From contig WJXW01000013.1 of the NCBI GenBank assembly GCA_015832175.1, positions 620,001-684,000 on the forward strand: a stretch of 64,000 nt of DNA. The letters run 5' to 3'. This DNA is from Paraphaeosphaeria minitans (Eukaryota > Ascomycota > Dothideomycetes > Pleosporales > Didymosphaeriaceae). Under the pieces are notes generated by a model. It saw only the letters and a program-made list of their open reading frames with translations. It was not told the origin of the DNA and ran no database searches. This document shows positions 22,659 to 34,364 of this stretch, piece by piece. Position 1 is the stretch's first letter, and each line of letters begins with the position of its first letter. The translations under genes were made by a program, and so were the position numbers.

Positions 22659-24355
22659 AGACCCGCCACCCAACCGTCGACAGCCCCAGATGTGCGTCGC
22701 TGGCGCCGGCATTGCAGCCAGCAGCCCCCAGTCGCACGCCGGGGACGAAACAAAGGCCATGTGGCGCCCAGCCCGCGCTGAGCAGGCGTCGACCTCACCA
22801 CTCAGATGCGCCCACCCAGAGGACGCCCGTCTTGCTGCTCTTTGCCACCACCGCCGTGCTGCAAAGGTAAACGGAGCCGCTGTTATTATAAGTCAGACTA
22901 CCCTCGCAAGACCCTCTACCCTCTACCTTCGTCATCAGATCCACTGTCCATCACCGTTGCCTGGCCCACCACCACCACCATCACACTCCGCTAGAGACCC
23001 ATGGGGCGCCCGCAGCATCTGACAAGCACCGCTCGCCGCGAACTGTTTAGCCTAGATTGCACCGTACTGCATCGGTGAGACCCATGCAAGCCCGCGCCCG
23101 TCGACTGCTGTTGGCCTTCCCTAACAAACGTCGCTGTTGGCGGCTGTCGGCCATCAAAAGGCCCATTTCGCCTTTCGCCTCCCATCGCTGCGCAGCGACA
23201 TGTCGTAATCTCTCGTCTGTGCCGCTCACCAACTACACTACCTACCAGCCATCACCACCCGATGACCCTCTGTGCCGCTCACCTTGAATGGAATATACGT
23301 GCGCGGCTGAAACACCTGCATCCGAAGCCTTGTCGTCGCGCTACTCAACATATGTAGACCGTAAATGATGGACCACTACACCATTGCCAGAGGCCGGTGC
23401 AGCGGTGAGTAGTAGGTCGTCCCTCTTCTTCACAACCAAAATAGGGTCAAACCATGGTCGAGTCCGAAAACAAGAGACATGACCCAGAGTGTTGGTGAAG
23501 TTGCATCACGTCGCCGTCTGTATCTAGCCTTCCACGACACGGCTTCTGGCTGCTGCGACGGTCCGCATCCTTACCGCCCGTGTCCAGCTTGCTCCAGTCT
23601 ACCAGCTTTCCAACTTTCGGGAAGCACGGGAGAAAACCCTGCGTCAGGCAATGCCGGATACCGAGCCCAGTGGAGCGCGGGTGCATGAACCTTGGAAAAG
23701 TTTGCTAAGTCGGCACTGTGCGTTGGTACCACATCAATGGCGGGACTGCGCCTCCGCCTGCCGAGAGCAAAGGCGTTGGGCGCCATCCCGCTCGATTTCC
23801 TCACATGCTTTCCTGCACCGCTCAGCCCAACAAAAGCGACGTGGAAGAGACGGGGCTTTTCATGTTTGCATTGCTTCAATGCAATCCCTCGGAAGCAGAC
23901 TAAAGCTGTTGGAATCTGTTAGTAGAGCGTGTCGAGTACGCTAACCGGGCAGTAGAAGGCGCAACCTAATGCGATGCCAGAGGGATCGAGTTGAGGGCAG
24001 GAGGTCATGAGGCCGTTCCTAGAGTAACCGTCGATGCGAAGTAGACATGCTGCAGACTGTGTGTGCCATCGAGCCCAATGTGGCTGCTGGGTGGTTGCGG
24101 CGTTTGGATGGGTGACAGGTATCCAGAAGTCGAAGTTGAAGTTTTTGTTTCACTTTCGGCACTTGGGGATAATCCGCACCGACGATTTATGCGCTAATTG
24201 TTGGCGATGTGGCATGTTTCCGAACATCTACGTTACGGCCTTACACCACGCGCTTTCACTTTCTCATATAAAACAAACCCGGGGCGACCTTCCGTTCGAC
24301 GCCCGCTGCCTCACTCACCTCTCTATCACGCAGCGCCCCACTCACTATTCACAAT

Positions 24356-25692
24356 ATGAGCTCAGAAGCACCACCACAGCCTCAAGGGGCCCCGCAAAGT
24401 CAACCCCAAGGAATGCCCATGGGCCCACCGCAACCAGGCCAACAGCCCACGCCGGAGCAGATAGCGCACATGCAACGCCAGCTTGCTATCGAGGCAGAAA
24501 AGGCCGGCATGACGGTCCCCGAATACATCAACCGCCTCAAGCAGCAGGCCATGGCACAGCACCAAGCGCAATTGCGCCAGCAACAGATGCAGCAACAGCA
24601 GCAACAGCAACAGCAGCAGCAGCCGATCCAGCCAGGACCGCCGCAGCCAGACGCGATCGCGCTTGCAAATTGGCTGAAGAACCAGGACTTGAAGCCGCGC
24701 ACGGTGATCCACGACGAGAAGCGCAAGGACATGTTTCGAGGTATGCAAGAGATAAGACCCTACGAAAATACCGGCAATAGCTAACAATCCACAGTCAAGC
24801 GCGCAATCCGCACCCTCATGTCCCCAGCGTACGAGAAGGCGTGCTCCAAGAACCCCATCCTCCCCAAAGTGAACGACCGCGTCAGCGCCGAGAACGCCTT
24901 CAAGAAGCTCCCGCTATCCCTCCTTGCCCTTCGCGTCAACAAGGTAGACCCTGACCACGCGCACGACGGCCACAACCACGCCAAAGCCAAGCGCGTCAAG
25001 GGCCTCTGGACCGTCCGCATTGAGCAGCACCAGGAAGCCAACGATGATTGCTATTACATCTGGCTGTACGAGGGCTCGCAGTGGAAGCAGAAGCTGTATG
25101 CGGTCGGTGCGCTCGTCGGTATCCTTGCCGTCGTGCTCTTCCCGCTGTGGCCGATGCAGCTGAGGCTCGGAGTATGGTACCTCAGTATGGGCATGCTTGG
25201 CCTCATCGGTCTGTTCTTCGCCATGGCCATTTTCCGGTTAATCCTTTTCATCATCACCATGTTCACCGCGGCTCCTGGTCTCTGGCTATACCCCAACCTA
25301 TTCGAGGACGTGGGCTTCTTCGATTCGTTCCGCCCAGTCTGGGCGTGGCAAGAGGTACGAGATTATCCTGGACCTTGGGCGGGAGGATTGCAACTGACAT
25401 GTCACAGACACCCGAGGACATCAAGAACAGGAAGCACGCAAAGAAGGAGAAGAAGGCCGCCAAGCTCGCTGCCAAAGCCGCCGGCACGCCCGTCAAGCCG
25501 GCAAAAGGCAAAAAGGCCATCTCCGGCACCGCGACACCCCAGCCCGAAGCCCAGTCGGAAGCTGCCGCGCCCGCGCCCGTCGCAGCAGCGTCAGCTCCCC
25601 AGCCCACGGGCTCAGAAGCTGCGCCCCCGAGCGGCACCGTCTCGCAGCGGCCGCCGCGAGCGACGGTCGAAGAGGCCGAAGACGACGAGTAG
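24356..25692 (+). CDS. SEC62: ER protein translocation subunit Sec62
   Basis: Join 24356..24740, 24795..25354, 25408..25692; 409 residues, normal for fungi. Introns of 54 and 53 bases both end in CACAG. Sec62 works with Sec61/Sec63 in post-translational import into the ER. The N-terminus is Pro/Gln-rich with a poly-Gln run near residues 75-90. The conserved cytosolic domain holds LANWLKNQDLKPRTVIHDEK, then FRVKRAIRTLMSP across the first splice, and DDCYYIWLYEG. Two membrane helices follow at about residues 240-305 (LYAVGALVGILAVVLFPLWP and GMLGLIGLFFAMAIFRLIL), then GLWLYPNLFEDVGFFDSFRP. The C-terminal tail is basic then Ala/Pro-rich and ends acidic. Start is the ATG after ACAAT. Confidence 0.96.
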
Positions 25693-26548
25693 GAGTCGCG
25701 TTCGAGGTCACGTGGTGGGGAGTCTTTTCGTTCAAGCATCCGGAGCAGGCGTTAGGGAGTGGGCGGGATTGGGATTCGGACTGGGATTGGGATTGGGATT
25801 CGGGATGGGACCAGGTTACTACTCTCACGTCAGGTATCCCCGGATGCATTGCCCGTGGTACTGCAGTGCAGCATGGCTTTGAGATGTGCAAGGCCCTATG
25901 CGCTTTGTCTGCAGTACAACCCTGAATGGATGAATGTTTTGAATGTTCACGTATTTGCCTCTCTCTCAGCTCTACCCATCGCGGCTTCGGTGACGTGTGC
26001 AGGCTTTCTTGCGTTCCTGGCCTGACGGGGTTGGAAACGGATGCATTCGATTCTCGCAGCGTCACCATCGCGCACGGGCCCAGTGTTGCGCGGGTTGATG
26101 TCGAGCCTCGCGTCCAAGTCAACAAACATCACACGAACAGCAGGAAATCCGGGTTCTCGAATTGCGCGACCTGCGAACCCAGACAGGTGGGGGGGGGCAC
26201 GTGCGGTAGATGGTAGATTCCAGACGGTCGGTGCAAGGGTAGCAGCGCCATTGACGCCGTCAGCGTACCGTAGACTACCATCCCGGGCAGGTGGAGCTTC
26301 CACGACGTCGCCGCACGAGCGACTACCGACGAACGGAACGTCCACAAACACCGCCCGGGCCCAGGTCCACCCCCGAGGCTCTCGCCGTCTCCATCGCGGC
26401 GAAACAAAGAAAGAGGATAGAAAAAGGTTCATGCCGCGGAACATGACACCCGTCCACTCCGTAGTCCTACCCATAACGCCCAGCCAATGCAATACCTATC
26501 AACATCCAATAGCCAACCGAATTGAAAATAGAAGACCAGGAAAGAGGT
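25693..26548. other. Convergent intergenic region
   Basis: Includes a short GGATTC/GGGATT run (25766-25805). No supported gene; a minus-strand frame over 25947-26492 has no recognisable domain. Confidence 0.45.
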
Positions 26549-27686
26549 TTAGGCGGTACCGGTGGCCTGCCGACTGATCGGCGGACTGCTGTGCAGATTC
26601 GATGCTGTGGCTGGCGAATGCGTGAGCGTGTTGGAGGCGGGCGCAGGAGCGGCTTCGGAGAGTTGGCGTTCTGTTTGCGTATGAGTCAGTCTGTATATCG
26701 AGGAGAAGGGGGTTAGCTTACCCAGCTCCCGTATCCGCTGCTTGAGCATCTGATTCTCCCTCGTCAGAGTCTGCGTCTCCGCCTGGTAGAAGGCACTCTC
26801 GTCCCTCTCCCTTCCTGCCCACCTGCTCGGCGGCAGGCTTTCACTGCTCTCATAACCAACGAATCCATGCGAAGACAGAGGGCGCAATGCGGGAGAGACG
26901 GCTTGCGAGCTGTTACGGGAGCGCTCGGCGAATGAGGACTGGCGGGACATGGTTGTGCGGGCTGGGAGAGCGGCGGGGTGAGGGGGGACCGGTGGGATCG
27001 ACATGGAGCGCTCGGAGGTGGGGGTGCTGTCGTCAACGGCGGAGGAGGTGTTGGGGTGGGCGGAATGGAATGTGAGGGCCTGGATTTGGGATTGCTGCTG
27101 GCGGATCATGTTGAGGAGGCGGTTCTGGGGGATGGTTAGTCGCTGTGTTGACTCGAAGTCGCTGTATCGGCTCGATGGTCATTGCAGTCAAGACTTATAT
27201 ATATATATGTGTGTGAGAGCTCTTTGAAGTGGTACGAGAGACTGGGAGGTATGAATCGGCGTGACTTACCACCTGACCCTCCTGCTCGTACTCCAGCTCC
27301 TGGTGCAGCTCGCCCAGGCTCGGGGCTCGCTCGTGGTGCGGGCTGTGAGGCCACGGAGCGCCTCTGCTCCTCGACGACGGACTCGTCTGCATTTCCCCTG
27401 GGGCAGGGACGGCCGGGTCGTTGAGGTTGAGATTGATTCTTATGCTCGATCGGCGGCGGGCTCGCTCTACCTCCCTCCGCATGCTACCGGAGGACTGGCG
27501 GCGCAAATCCTCGTTTTGGATACCGGCGTTCATGGTGGCTGCGGCGGCGAGAGAGTGCGGCGGCGTGTGGGAGGGCGACTGCGACATGGTGCGGCTCTGC
27601 TGTTCGGTGGGCGAGACGCGTGCTTGCAGGGGCGTGTTGATAGGCGACGGTGACGAAGGTGGAAGAGAATTCAGGTCCGGGGGCAT
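26549..27686 (-). CDS. Conserved fungal protein of unknown function
   Basis: Complement of join 26549..26670, 26722..27124, 27270..27686; 313 residues. Introns: 145 bases (GTAAGT...CCAG) and 51 bases (GTAAGC...ACAG). Splicing gives HQELEYEQEGQVNRLLNMIR and LKQRIRELERQLSEAAPAP, both continuous helices. The protein is Ser/Pro-rich and disordered at both ends, with a basic patch (REVERARRRSSIRINLNLND), a coiled coil spanning the first splice, and a second short coiled coil near residue 280. The pattern of low-complexity flanks and a short conserved helix is typical of fungal regulatory or scaffold proteins, but I cannot name the family or a function. Confidence 0.75.
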
Positions 27687-29396
27687 TCTGGCGGCGGCGA
27701 GCCAAGGGTATAAGGATACGGAAGCGGAAGCGGACGGGGGTCACTGGGCATGCGGCGGAATGGGTAGAGTATGACGCGTAGGTTGGGGTTTGGGTGGAAA
27801 AGTAACGCCGTCGTGCGGTGGTGGAGAGACATTCGGGGGACGGAGGCGGGGTAGGCGGCGGTTGACGACAAGAAAGCACCGACCTTGGCTGGACGCTTGC
27901 GCAGGAACAAACGCACCTGCAGTGTGTATAGATATCAGGTATCTATCAAATTGAACGCCATTTGACTAGCAGCACCAGGGCTTTCGTCGGGGCTTTCGAC
28001 AGGGCTTTCGTCATGTGCAAAGTCCTATCCTGCCCTGGCCTGTCTGCTGTTATGCCTGTGGCCCTGCTGTGTAGGCTGTATGCAGTATCTGCAAATGACA
28101 CGTGCCTCATCGATTCATCTACCTCGCCGTCCACGTCCGTGCTGCCCTGGCCTCCCTCCCTCGCCCGCCCGAGTCCTTGGGCTACGCGAAACATTCCTCT
28201 GCCCGACCGCCCCGTTGCAACACAGAGCATGCATGGCGCCCTCATGGCCTCGAGCAACCGCTGCGACGTGATACAGCCAATACACATGGTCAGCCCCTCC
28301 AGCTCCATCGCAGTCACACCGCCCGACGACCCTCGACCGACGACCGACGACTCTCGACCTACATCGCAGTCACACCGCCCGACGCCAGAGGCACGATCTG
28401 CTCCCGCTACTGTCCATCTACCTGGCCGAAGCGTGCCGGCGGAGGCGGAAGCGTTGGCCCTGGCAATTTCAACCCCAATTTCAACACCCTTCGGCCTCAT
28501 TTGTCACCTTTCGCCTCACCCCGATGGAGCTTCGTCTGCCCAGCCCACAGCCCACAGCCCACAGCCATGACCGCGCCGCCTCACCTGCCCGCCCTGCGTG
28601 GTGCCGCCGAGGCAAAGCGACCAGACTGCTCACTACTGACTGCGCCCGCGCGCTCTATGAAAGCTTCTGCACGACGTCGAGCAGTCCTCTGCCTGCTCAA
28701 ACAGCCCAAAACACCCAACGGTCGATAGTTCGGAACGGTGCAGATAGTGTGACGGGAACCCGAACGCCATGTCCCCATTTAGCCTCGTCGGCCTGAAAAC
28801 CGGCCACCCAGCTGCCTGAGCGTGCCCACCGGCCCGCGCTGCCCAAGCTGCGAACACCCCCTGCGACCCTCCTCTTGACTAGGCCGTCTCCACTGCCCGC
28901 TCGCGTCACGGTGCTCTTCGTCGTTTCTTCCCACGTTTCACTCTCTGCTCGTCGTCTCCTACCTGCATATCTGCAGCCTCTCCCTCTCTTGGACACAGGT
29001 CCTGTCCCCTCGTTTGATGTAGCCTTTGCTTTCTCCGCTTCTTTTCACCATTGAACGCCGCCTCGGACATCTGGCAACCACATCACGCAACAGTGCCACG
29101 CTTTGTTTCCTTTTTTTTCGCCGTGCCAGCATCCTTATACCGCCTTGCCAGCATTCCGATACCGTCTTGCCAGCATACTCATACCGTCTTGCCAGCATCC
29201 ATATACCGCCTCGCCGTCGCATCTCTTGACTGTGACACGCTGTGGAAACTGTTCTTGGTGCATGCGAATATCGCCCCCCCTGCTTACTCTCACATCACGC
29301 GGCCCCATTGCACCCTTCCTCGCTCACAAACCAACGCCAGCCTTTTGGTCACGTTGATGTGTTGATCTCTGAGGCTCCAATCTCGCTGTGGAAGCC
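27687..29396. other. Divergent promoter gap
   Basis: 1.7 kb between the unknown-function gene (minus) and the PH-domain gene (plus). Frames within it have no recognisable similarity. The 22-bp repeat near the 3' end is listed separately. Confidence 0.45.
29125..29212 (+). repeat. 22-bp tandem repeat, four units
   Basis: Unit GCCAGCATCCTTATACCGCCTT; units at 29125, 29147, 29169 and 29191, with variants at ATCC/ATTCCG/ATACTC and GCC/GTC. Ends 184 bases before the PH-gene ATG. Confidence 0.9.
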
Positions 29397-31952
29397 ATGG
29401 GTCCCAATGACAACTTCACAACCTCGCGCTGGCGGCGCAACCGGTCCAGCGCAAATCTCCTCGAGCAGAACCTCCAACCGACGCTGAGCGCTGCGAATAT
29501 GAACTCGCTCAGACCGTCGCCGGCACTCGAGCGCAAGAGCTCTAGCAGAATGTCCCTCTTCCATCTGTTCAGCAAGCCCAAGGTAGAGAAGGCGAGAGGG
29601 CACATAGAGGTGGGCCTCGCTGTCCCGATGCAGCCACAAGAGCCACCTCGGCCAGCGTCCCCACCCAAATCTGCGCTACGGTCAAACTCTCCACCCCAAG
29701 CACACCAGGTGCATCGAATGCGATCGAGCCAATTCCTCCGACCCAGGTCTATGCGACCGCCCAGCATCGCACAGCATCCGGCCGACGACTGGGAGCCTCC
29801 ACCGCTCTTCCAGGCCTATCCCCAGTCGATCAAGTACGCAACCGTTCAGGCTTGTGTATATTCGCCAGATGTGCTCATGCGGACACAAAGCCAAAGAAGG
29901 CAGGCGGAATTGATGCGTGAGCGCATGGACAGCCACAGGGATCTATCAACAACGCTGGAGACTCCCTCGGAACACAGGAGGCTGGAGAAAAACCACAAGC
30001 GCTTGGACTCCATCTTGCAATTTACCCCACAACTGACCAACAAGATCTACGTCTTGAACACCTCTGGTCATATTCTTCAGTACGCAGGCGAAGGCCCCTT
30101 TGATCGGCTCCCCGAAAGACTTCTTAGATTAGGCAAGGATTCCGCAGCATTTGCGTCCGATCTGATACCCGGCAAGCATTGGGTTCTGCAGATCCTGCAC
30201 ACCGCGAACGAGGACGGCACCGCGGGTGAGGGCCCAAAACATTCGCTTCTCCATCGACTTCGAATTGGGGCCCCTGCAAGAAGAGATGCACCGAGCTTTC
30301 TGCTGGTGATGGAGAGCGCTGAAGAGATGGAGTCGTGGATGACGACAGTACGCAAAGAGATCGAGAACCTCGGAGGCAAAAAGGCAAGCTGCGAGTCCAG
30401 CAGGAATTCCGCATCCATCGATGAGACGCCCGAGAAGACTTCGATTGATCGACCGTACCAACGATCACCCGTCAAGCGCGGATCCAGTCGCTTGAGTACG
30501 ATCACACCGGTTGATTCGCCACAACAATCGCAGTACTCGGACTCCCCTAGGATTGTCGCAACTGATTGGGAGAGTGATGGCAAAGAAAAAACCGCCAGCA
30601 TTGTCGACTCTGCCAGCATCCGGTCCCCGCGACCAAGCCTACAACGCCAGTCTGTCGAGGCACCCTCTACTGCTACAAGTCGGGACTCGCACGAGCAGGA
30701 TCAACTTGACCAGCTTCGTCAGAAATCGCCATACTCGTACATGTCTACTGCGGCTTCTGTCTCAGGCGTTAACAATCACAATACGTCGCGAGATTCGTCA
30801 CCAGCTCCGCCGTCCCCTATCAAAGAAGTTTCAAAGCCGGCAGATACAGAACCACACCGAAGCGAGACGTCGCTTAGGTCGTTTCACATGCACCCAGGGA
30901 ACAACAGCACCCGCCGAAGATCCATGCAGCCTTTGCCCGTCACAAACGAGGACATCTCTGCATCTGTGCAGATTGCACGCACCCCTAAGCGCCATTCTAT
31001 TTATGGCCCAACGTCACCAACCACGAGAGAGCCAAGACGAAAATTGGAGGTCGGCACCCCATTATCGGACCCTATAATACTGAAATCGTCATTGACTGCA
31101 TGGTCACCTGCGACCAACGTTCAGCCAAGGGCCCCTGCCGAGTCTCAGAATGCGCTCCCGGCACGATACATGCTGAGAAGCTCAAGTGCGCCCCCTGGGA
31201 ACATGCTCGCTGCGATGTCGCCGCCACCGCTGCAGCCGTTACCGACTCCTCCAACCCAGCGTCTCCAGTCCACGGCCATTGGAAACATGTCCAATACCGC
31301 TGCCGCTCTGCCATACCCAGGTGAGCGCCGCATATCGGCAACACCTAAGCCCTACCTCCGCCCTCTACCCGTGCGACCACAAAGCCAACATTCCGACGCC
31401 TCCGTCGTCGTCCCGCGCCGCTCCTCCCTCGCCTCGGGCAATAAGCCCGCCCGCCTGCCCCTCGGCGTCATCGTAAACCGCTCCGTCACAGAACCCGCTC
31501 GCCCTTCCTCCACCACCTCGATCCAGCGCCAAAGCAGCCCTTCCCGCCCCTACCAGCCCGCCCACCAACCAGCAGGCCAATCCCTCCGCCGCCCCACCTC
31601 CGTCCAAATCCGCTCAGACCCCGCGCCCTTCCTCTCCTCGTCCCGCCCAAACCGCGTTGTATCAAGCGCGCCGTCGTTCGTGCCGGGAAACAGGAGTATA
31701 TCCAGCACACCGTCTTTCGTGCTGGGGAATCGTGCGTCTGATGTGCCTGCTACGCCAGCAGCTCCCCTCACGAAGAGCCCTAGCATACCCGTCCTGAGGG
31801 GCCATGGACAGCAGCTCGCGCCGCCGAAGAACCTCGCTTCGAGGAAGAGTATGCCGGCGATGGGATTGCCGCCGCCCGCACCGCCGCCTAACATGCCGCT
31901 GCCGCCGCCGCCTCCAACAACGGTCGGAGGGGCGAGGGCTGTCGCAGTGTAG
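29397..31952 (+). CDS. PH-domain protein with disordered proline-rich tail
   Basis: Single exon, 851 residues, starting at GCCATGG. N-terminal region (1-~120) is basic and Ser/Pro-rich with a short helix MSLFHLFSKPKVEKARGHIE. A PH-like domain covers about residues 140-330: YATVQACVYSPDVLM, NKIYVLNTSGHILQYAGEGP, SDLIPGKHWVLQILHTANED, and the C-terminal helix SAEEMESWMTTVRKEIENLG. The remaining 520 residues are disordered, rich in Ser/Pro/Arg, with repeated SAPSFVPGNR / TPSFVLGNR and a final poly-Pro run (PPPAPPPNMPLPPPPP) suited to SH3 or profilin binding. Likely a membrane-associated scaffold; specific role unknown. No introns, unlike most neighbours. Confidence 0.85.
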   Translation: MGPNDNFTTSRWRRNRSSANLLEQNLQPTLSAANMNSLRPSPALERKSSSRMSLFHLFSKPKVEKARGHIEVGLAVPMQPQEPPRPASPPKSALRSNSPPQAHQVHRMRSSQFLRPRSMRPPSIAQHPADDWEPPPLFQAYPQSIKYATVQACVYSPDVLMRTQSQRRQAELMRERMDSHRDLSTTLETPSEHRRLEKNHKRLDSILQFTPQLTNKIYVLNTSGHILQYAGEGPFDRLPERLLRLGKDSAAFASDLIPGKHWVLQILHTANEDGTAGEGPKHSLLHRLRIGAPARRDAPSFLLVMESAEEMESWMTTVRKEIENLGGKKASCESSRNSASIDETPEKTSIDRPYQRSPVKRGSSRLSTITPVDSPQQSQYSDSPRIVATDWESDGKEKTASIVDSASIRSPRPSLQRQSVEAPSTATSRDSHEQDQLDQLRQKSPYSYMSTAASVSGVNNHNTSRDSSPAPPSPIKEVSKPADTEPHRSETSLRSFHMHPGNNSTRRRSMQPLPVTNEDISASVQIARTPKRHSIYGPTSPTTREPRRKLEVGTPLSDPIILKSSLTAWSPATNVQPRAPAESQNALPARYMLRSSSAPPGNMLAAMSPPPLQPLPTPPTQRLQSTAIGNMSNTAAALPYPGERRISATPKPYLRPLPVRPQSQHSDASVVVPRRSSLASGNKPARLPLGVIVNRSVTEPARPSSTTSIQRQSSPSRPYQPAHQPAGQSLRRPTSVQIRSDPAPFLSSSRPNRVVSSAPSFVPGNRSISSTPSFVLGNRASDVPATPAAPLTKSPSIPVLRGHGQQLAPPKNLASRKSMPAMGLPPPAPPPNMPLPPPPPTTVGGARAVAV

Positions 31953-32570
31953 ACGTTTCCTTTTCCACAGTATCTTTCCTTGTCGTCCGTTGGGAACACG
32001 TCTTGGCAACAGACACGCCAGCCTATATCTTCCCTTTTCGATGTGCTTTGAGCGCATTACGTTACCTGTCACGTCGTTACGGTTTTCCTTGCATGATACC
32101 TCTGTCTTGCCGCGATCGATGGCTTCTCGGTATATATATATCCCTCTATTCCTGCCGTCTTTCTATCCAGCCATTTTTTTTTTGCTCCGTACCTTTGTAT
32201 CACTACCAATTGTCATTCGTCCACATGCTATGATGGGTAGGGTCTGGTTCGGCAGATAAAATGGTATGTCAACGGTGTCCTTGTTCACGACGAGATAGAT
32301 TTCCATCTTCATACGTAGGCCAAGGTAGATGGGGAAAATAAAAGCGTGCTTCACACGCTCTCTTCCTCTGTTGTCGGATCAACGAAAGATGAATTTTTTT
32401 GTTTTGAACATGACAAATGTGCACGCGTGCTTGGTGCGAGGTTGGCGCGCGCGAAATGGCTGCAACGCTTTCCCTTCGATGCCTTCGGCCTCGTCGCATC
32501 ACTCCGGTACACTGGACCATGTCCCAACCCACCCTCGTCGTAGAATCCCACCCCTTGCATTCGCGCACTA

Positions 32571-32604
32571 GTAGGTAGGTAGGTAGGTAGGTAGGTGGGT
32601 GGGT
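32571..32604 (+). repeat. (GTAG)n / (GGTG)n microsatellite
   Basis: Seven GTAG units grading into GGTGGGTG. Confidence 0.93.
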
Positions 32605-32870
32605 GTACCTAGCCTCGTGTCTGCGAGTCATCTGTACCCCCCCCCCCCCACTTCACACCCCTAGTCCACCCTCCACCCCCTCCGTCCGTTTCAACCTTCG
32701 CCGCGAAACATTGTCGCAAAACTCCACGAGCGGCCGTGCGTCGCGACATCATAGCGTGCCGGACGGGCCAGGGCAGGGGGGTGGTGGCAAAAGGGTGTTT
32801 GGACTATCGTAAGTAGGGTACCTAGGGTAGGTGAGGGTCTCGTGCCGGAAATGGGGTGTTTTGCTACTAA

Positions 32871-32894
32871 GGTAGGTAGGTAGGTAGGTAGGTA
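32871..32894 (+). repeat. (GGTA)n microsatellite
   Basis: Six GGTA units; flanked by single GGTAGGT motifs on both sides. Confidence 0.93.
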
Positions 32895-33682
32895 TATACT
32901 TTAACGTTACTTCACATAAACTTTATCCCACGCATACCTACTGTAGGTAGTCGCGTTGGACCTACCTTGAGGCGCAGCGCTGAACCAGTACCCAGGTATT
33001 ATTAGCTACAGTGGGTTGGATATACAACGTGCGTCTCGTCCACGTGGGCGGGAAGGGATGCTCCGGGTGAAATAGGTACCTAAGTGGATATGTGCATGTT
33101 GGTTGTAGGTAGGTAGGTGCCGAGTCAGGTCCTTCGTCTGTCGCGAGGCACTATGTAGGTGAGCTTTGGGACTTCGCCATCTGGGGCTAGGTACCATGCG
33201 AAAGAGTTTGGAGTGGGATTTCAATGAGGTTCTGGACGCGTTGTGGGGGCGGTTGGTGGGGAGGTGTCGCTGTGGCCAGAGCGAGGCGTAGGAGGGGGTG
33301 GAGTCTTGCTTGTGTGGAGATGGCGTTGTGGTGGCTTTTATGTGGAGTATTTTGGTTGTAAGTCGTAAAGGGCGGGAGGGTAGGTACATGAGGGGAAGGG
33401 AGTGGTTTTTACCTGGCGTAAAGCTGAGGCTGAGGCTTTAACCTACGTGTCTTCCAGTCTCCGATGGTGTTCGTACTCGCCGAGGGTCCTTGAGGATGCG
33501 TTCGATTTCCAGCGTCGCTTGATGTGCTTAGTTCCCTGATACATGCATGAGTGGCAATTTCTCAACCTCTATTTCGTGGTCTTGAGCTGTGCGACACCAA
33601 GTATCAAGTCAATCTGTCAAGGCTATGTGGGTGAAAATGATTGTGGTAGAGTGGGCCGCATGAGCATTTTCAACTTCATCGG

Positions 33683-34014
33683 ATGCAGCGGTATATTCAA
33701 CTAACTGCGTATGTGGCCTGGCTAAGTCTGTATGATCCAGACGATCCTAGAATGTCACCGAATTACTCACAGATTGTAGAGATGGTGGCATTGTCTCTCT
33801 ATTATGCCGCATCATTAAACCCAACAGGAGTTGTGGATATACTGCTTAGCAGGGGTGCAGTGCAGGGGTGCAGACGTTAACCAACGCAGGGGAAGGTATA
33901 ACAGCGCACTTCTGGCGGCGAGAGCCAAAGGTCACGAACAGGTGGTCGAACTACTGCTCCAAATACGGCGCTGACGAAATACGCTTGAAAGAAATGGAAA
34001 TTAGGATGATATGA
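33683..34014 (+). pseudogene. Ankyrin-repeat gene relic
   Basis: The first frame reads YYAASLNPTGVVDILLSRGA, a clear ankyrin segment. Then a 13-base near-duplication (GGGGTGCAGTGCA followed by GGGGTGCAGACGT at about 33851) breaks the frame; the next frame reads NQRRGRYNSALLAARAKGHE and QVVELLL, a second ankyrin repeat; a further one-base shift at about 33960 leads to KYGADEIRLKEME and a stop at 34012. Upstream sequence has no start or partner domain. I read it as the decayed 3' end of an ankyrin (perhaps NACHT-ankyrin) gene. Confidence 0.65.
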
Positions 34015-34364
34015 TTGGTCTTTATGTAAGTGATTCTAGGTCTCTTGGTCCCAGCTCATGACTGCAGTCTACGAGGAATCTTTGCACGATAACCTAAACA
34101 GCTGTGCAAATTCACAACCAAGCGAACTATGCTCCAGCGTCTAAGCGCACCGGTCAAGGTGTCAGTCCTCGTAGGTTCTGCTTTCGCACAATGTCAAGTA
34201 AACCGTGATACACAAATTTGACACGGACGTGGTAATATGATAAGTTTTAACAAGTACAGTAAAAGGTATCATTCATTACATCCAAAATTAGCCCATGCCT
34301 CTGATGTAGAGCCTGCCCATCTACTCTACCCCTGCTAAATAACAGTTTTCTCTCAAGCCCCCAT
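34015..34364. other. Intergenic, kynureninase 3' side
   Basis: AT-richer than its surroundings. Nothing recognisable. Confidence 0.4.

Larger units (their letters stand above)
21361..24355. other. Long divergent gap with minisatellites
   Basis: 3 kb between the OGT-like gene (minus) and SEC62 (plus). GC-rich, with three tandem-repeat blocks listed separately. Many long frames exist on all strands because of base composition; none has family similarity or plausible splice partners. Confidence 0.45.
31953..33682. other. Intergenic, simple-repeat rich
   Basis: Contains two GGTA microsatellites, a C10 run at about 32639-32650, and many scattered GGTAGGT/ACCTACC motifs up to 33390. No gene is supported. 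Confidence 0.5.
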
